A stretch of 31,987 bases of DNA, from contig JBNMLP010000025.1 in the NCBI GenBank assembly GCA_050874905.1, forward strand, positions 1 to 31,987. Reading direction: 5' to 3'. Both the position numbers and the translations under genes were made by a program. Shown here one piece after another: positions 29,314 to 31,987 of this stretch (positions are counted from its first letter, which is position 1; each line of letters begins with the position of its first letter). The DNA comes from NC2004 sp050874905. GTDB taxonomy: Bacteria; Bacillota; Clostridia; Lachnospirales; Lachnospiraceae. The notes below the pieces were generated by a model. That model was not told the DNA's origin. It was given only the letters and a program-made list of their open reading frames with translations, and ran no database searches.

Positions 29314-30306
29314 ATGGGAGAATATAAACCACCTTTTACAATCACTAATCAAATATTGATGTATGTTTCATCGATTTCCGAAAAGATAGGTCGCATAACC
29401 GCAACGAGCCGGCTGGAAACAAGACCGCATTTGAGAAGAAATAACAGAATCAAGTCGATTCATTCTTCTTTAAAGATTGAGGCAAATTCTTTGTCTTTGA
29501 ATCAGGTTCGGGATGTTATTAATGGGAAAATGATACTAGGAGAACAAAAAGAAATCCAAGAAGTAAAAAATGCTTATGATGCCTATGAACATATTTTAGA
29601 GATTGATCCTTACAATATCCGTCAATTAAAGAAATATCATGGTATAATGACAAAATATCTTGCAGAAGAATCCGGAGAATTTCGATCAGGGGAAGAAGGG
29701 GTTTTTCAGGGAGAGCAATGTATCTTCATGGCACCTCCTGCACGATTTGTTGCACAGCTTATAGATGAATTATTTCTTTGGATGAAAGAGGAAAAAGATG
29801 AACTTCATCCTCTAATCATGAGCTGTGTGTTTCACTATGAATTTGTATTTATTCATCCTTTTTCAGATGGAAATGGAAGAATGGCACGATTATGGCATAC
29901 GGCGATGCTTTCCAAATGGAAACCGGTATTTGCGTATATTCCGATTGAAAGCCAGATTGAGAAATTTCAGAATGGCTATTATGAAGCTATTTCAAGGTGT
30001 CATGCTGCCGGGGAATCTACCATTTTTATTGAATTTATGCTGGCACAGATTGATCAAGCCTTAGATGATATTGTGACTCAGATCAGTGAGGAAAATGGGT
30101 ATCTTCCTGAAACGGTTCAAAAACTGATTGACGTGATGGATTATGGTGTTCCTTACACGAGCAATATACTGATGGAGCGGCTGAATTTAAAATCGAGAGA
30201 GGGATTTCGTAGAAATTATCTCCATCCGGCTATTGAGATGAACATGATTCAGATGACGATACCGGATAAGCCACGGAGCAGGAATCAGAGATATGTAAGA
30301 AAGTAA
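29314..30306 (+). CDS. Fic-family protein (probable AMP transferase)
   Basis: A 330-residue Fic/DOC protein. The catalytic motif HPFSDGNGR (181-189) is complete (family HPFx[D/E]GNGRxxR). The N-terminal half has an inhibition-helix-like segment SSLKIEANSLSL (S52-x3-E56-A-N; the canonical form is [S/T]xxxE[G/N]), which would place it in the self-inhibited class II. FMAPPARFVAQLIDELFLWM forms the usual flap before the core, and a C-terminal winged-helix-like part (LPETVQKLIDVMDYGVPYTSNILMERLNLKSREGFRRNYLHP) follows. Fic enzymes attach AMP or other nucleotides to target proteins. The last codon's TAA overlaps the ATG of the next frame. GGAGGTG supports the start. The target is unknown. Confidence 0.92.
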   Translation: MGEYKPPFTITNQILMYVSSISEKIGRITATSRLETRPHLRRNNRIKSIHSSLKIEANSLSLNQVRDVINGKMILGEQKEIQEVKNAYDAYEHILEIDPYNIRQLKKYHGIMTKYLAEESGEFRSGEEGVFQGEQCIFMAPPARFVAQLIDELFLWMKEEKDELHPLIMSCVFHYEFVFIHPFSDGNGRMARLWHTAMLSKWKPVFAYIPIESQIEKFQNGYYEAISRCHAAGESTIFIEFMLAQIDQALDDIVTQISEENGYLPETVQKLIDVMDYGVPYTSNILMERLNLKSREGFRRNYLHPAIEMNMIQMTIPDKPRSRNQRYVRK

Positions 30307-30707
30307 TGGGAGAGAAAATGATGAGATTAATGAGAAAGAAAAAATGCGGTTGCTTCCATTGCTTTTGTTCATCAAAGCCGCAGAATTCGCGGAATGATTG
30401 CGTCAGAGACAGACCGATGAACTGGTTTAAAAAGGCAGCGTCTCTGTTTTTGATACATTGGAATCAAATTATAAAGACTTTATTCATTGCAGTTTCTGTT
30501 ACAGCTTTGTTTATTATTTACACCTATAATTCCTTCATTTCAGTATCCCGTGTTAAAAAGACAGTATATTTGAATTCTATCAATTCCAATGAAACTGTTT
30601 TGGCAATAAGATATAAAAATGATGCATGGGCGCATACCGATAATTTAATGGTAGTGGTCCTGTGTCAAGATTTAGCACAAAATAAAATGAGAAGTTCTGC
30701 CAACTAA
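30306..30707 (+). pseudogene. Small membrane protein gene cut by the IS3 insertion
   Basis: The frame starts in the stop codon of the Fic gene (TAATG). The genuine part, up to about 30651, encodes ~115 residues: a Cys-rich N-terminus (KKKCGCFHCFCSSKPQNS), one membrane segment (IIKTLFIAVSVTALFIIYTY) and an outside part (ISVSRVKKTVYLNS...). The remaining codons, from about 30652, belong to the left end of the IS element, so the original C-terminus is lost. The family is not recognised. Overlap with fic suggests that the two were translated together. An alternative start at an ATG further in (MMRL) would use the GGGAGAG site inside this frame. Confidence 0.6.
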
Positions 30708-31528
30708 GCTGCAGGCAGAGAACATACCCTCTCATACATTTTTTCAAAGTCATTAGGAGACATATAGTCGCAGTGACTGTGAATTCTAACGGTATTATAA
30801 AAGGTTTCAATATACTCAAATACAAGCCTATAAGCATGTTTGTAGTTAATGATATTAAACCTGTTAAGCCATTCTCTTTTGATTAAGGAATGGAAAGACT
30901 CGATGCAGGCATTATCGTAAGGATAACCACTATGAGAATAGCTTCGCTGCATCTTTTCTGTGGCTTCACACCACGCATTTGAAACATACTGGCTGCCACG
31001 ATCTGAATGGATAATAAGCGGTAAATCAGTATTGCGACAGGCTTTTGCCTTATTGATTGTTTCGATAACAGTAGATACTTCCATAGTGTCTGCAAGAGTC
31101 CAGGCGATGATTTTCCTGGCGTATAAGTCCATAACGCAGTTAAGGTATACAAAACCATCCTGTGTCCAGATATAAGTTATATCTGTGCACCAGACAGCGT
31201 TAGGACGTTCTGGATTAAACTTTTCGTTGAGAATGTTGTGGAGTTCATTGCTAAAATCAGAATCTCTGGTGGTAGTAGTCCATGGTTTAGTCCACTGGGC
31301 ACGAATGCCCATTTCACGCATGTATTTACCTACAGTGCGTTGGCTGATGGTTTCGCCAGATTTGCGTAGTTCCTGAGCGATTTTAGGAGCGCCGTAATTC
31401 TGTTTTGAATTATCATATATTTTCTGGATTTCCTTTTTAACAGTCTCTTTTCGCTGACGAGCAGGAGATACCTTTCGATTAAGGAATGATCTGTATCCAG
31501 AGCGAGACACGCCTAAAAATTTCAGCAT
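30704..31528 (-). CDS. IS3-family transposase OrfB (DDE integrase domain)
   Basis: A 274-residue frame that is the catalytic half of the transposase. It has an N-terminal HTH_21-like part (NYGAPKIAQELRKSGETISQRTVGKYMREMG) and the rve integrase core: WCTDITYIW (Asp116), LPLIIHSDRGSQYVS (Asp176) and YDNACIESFHSLIKREW (Glu210), a DD(33)E triad. It ends with the typical YNTVRIHSHCDYMSPNDFEKMYE. The natural product is probably OrfAB, because the same frame extends upstream from the ATG at 31528 to the A5G slip site at 31611-31616. Family assignment is clear; subgroup is not determined. Confidence 0.93.
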   Translation of the reverse strand: MLKFLGVSRSGYRSFLNRKVSPARQRKETVKKEIQKIYDNSKQNYGAPKIAQELRKSGETISQRTVGKYMREMGIRAQWTKPWTTTTRDSDFSNELHNILNEKFNPERPNAVWCTDITYIWTQDGFVYLNCVMDLYARKIIAWTLADTMEVSTVIETINKAKACRNTDLPLIIHSDRGSQYVSNAWCEATEKMQRSYSHSGYPYDNACIESFHSLIKREWLNRFNIINYKHAYRLVFEYIETFYNTVRIHSHCDYMSPNDFEKMYERVCSLPAA

Positions 31529-31605
31529 TCCGGAGATAGAGACGCGGCGTCTGGTTACTTTGGCAGCCTCTACCTTTGCAGAAACTTCAGTATAGATAGC
31601 TTCTG

Positions 31606-31905
31606 TTAATCTTTTTCCAGAATGCCGATGGCTTTTTTTAACACATCAAGTGCATCCTGTGCATCACGGAGTTCACGCTTAAGGCGAGCGATTTCTTTCT
31701 TTTCTTCGGAAGCGTAACTGCCGGAACCTATAACGGGAATATCACCGTCATTATCTCTGAACTGGGCTTCCCAGCGTGCAAGGGTGCTGACGCCGATACC
31801 CAGATTCTTTGCACATTCAACCTGTGTAAGATCAGGATGCTCTTTGCGATAGTTGATAGCATCCAACTTGAACTGTTTGGTGTGATGATTTTTTTGTCGT
31901 GACAT
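31606..31905 (-). CDS. IS3-family transposase OrfA (HTH)
   Basis: A 99-residue protein starting MSRQKNHHTKQFKLDAINYR, with the Transposase_8/HTH segment (ECAKNLGIGVSTLARWEAQF) and a leucine-zipper-like coiled coil (EKKEIARLKRELRDAQDALDVLKKAIGILEKD). It binds the inverted repeats. The start at 31905 is preceded by AGGAGG, nine bases away; an in-frame ATG at 31956 is upstream of that site. The last codons contain the slip sequence AAAAAG, where a -1 shift avoids the TAA at 31606-31608 and continues into OrfB. Confidence 0.9.
   Translation of the reverse strand: MSRQKNHHTKQFKLDAINYRKEHPDLTQVECAKNLGIGVSTLARWEAQFRDNDGDIPVIGSGSYASEEKKEIARLKRELRDAQDALDVLKKAIGILEKD
31611..31616 (-). other. Probable -1 frameshift site between orfA and orfB
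   Basis: The minus-strand sequence AAAAAG lies just before the OrfA stop. A -1 slip there gives LEKRLTEAIYTEV... and continues without a stop into OrfB, as in other IS3 elements that make an OrfAB fusion. Confidence 0.65.
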
Positions 31906-31987
31906 AATGAGTTCCTCCTCTTTCTTTATTATACAACATTTAAGGGGATATCTCATTTTGTTTTGTACTATTTAGATGCTAACACTA

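Larger units (their letters stand above)
30652..31987 (-). mobile_element. IS3-family insertion sequence
   Basis: The ends match as inverted repeats: left 30652-30692 (TAGTG... GCACAAAATAAAATGAGA) and the complement of 31945-31987 (TAGTG... GTACAAAACAAAATGAGA). Between them are orfA and orfB in the minus direction, overlapping through a -1 frame change. The length of ~1.34 kb is normal for IS3 elements. The right end coincides with the last base of the window, so the far flank and any target duplication cannot be seen. Confidence 0.85.

Overview
The window looks like a chromosomal segment of a strictly fermentative Gram-positive gut-type Clostridia, most likely Lachnospiraceae. The pointers are a pyruvate formate-lyase (PFL) cluster with a clostridial 2[4Fe-4S] ferredoxin, a MecA adaptor, a CwlD-like spore amidase, a large Alu-type SRP RNA, strong AGGAGG ribosome sites and moderately AT-rich DNA. 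The genus cannot be fixed from sequence alone.

Layout. 1-385 is the 3' end of an unrecognised gene. 546-4295 (minus strand) is an anaerobic pyruvate cassette: a 56-aa ferredoxin, the PFL-activating enzyme, and a PFL that is naturally split. A ~675-aa catalytic polypeptide carries the Cys-Cys pair but ends before the glycyl-radical domain. That domain is a separate 80-aa gene (RVSGYAV motif). Between them lies a 73-aa gene that resembles the start of the glycyl domain but has a CxxCx5C motif instead of the glycine loop. This is the most interesting system in the window. 4668-5730 holds a DUF1858 redox-disulfide protein and MecA. 5800-6330 has no convincing gene. 6356-7051 is a CwlD-like amidase. 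7091-7610 is a non-coding, imperfect ~520-bp inverted repeat.

7775-9771 is a sua5 / LMW-phosphatase-like / rpiB operon in which the phosphatase has lost its catalytic cysteine. 9908-14901 encodes a 1,449-aa secreted GLUG/leucine-rich-repeat protein overlapping deoC. Then comes a hairpin that contains an 8-codon leader ORF and sequesters the ribosome site of the next operon (YwmB-like, small unknown protein, methyltransferase, membrane-anchored protein with a dead C39-like domain). 19975-21571 carries an AAA-lid-like protein and a two-TM protein. 21937-24162 is a class A penicillin-binding protein with a (VTEAP)n tail.

24190-27024 holds a GNAT acetyltransferase, TadA, the SRP RNA with a consensus promoter, a small alarmone synthetase and an HD-domain protein. 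From 27207 to the end the DNA is accessory: an XRE membrane regulator, a HigBA-type toxin-antitoxin pair with a palindromic operator, a MATE efflux gene reduced by internal deletion, a Fic protein with a small membrane partner cut by an insertion, and an IS3-family element whose end coincides with the window end.

All assignments come from reading motifs and alignments by eye; no database search was run.
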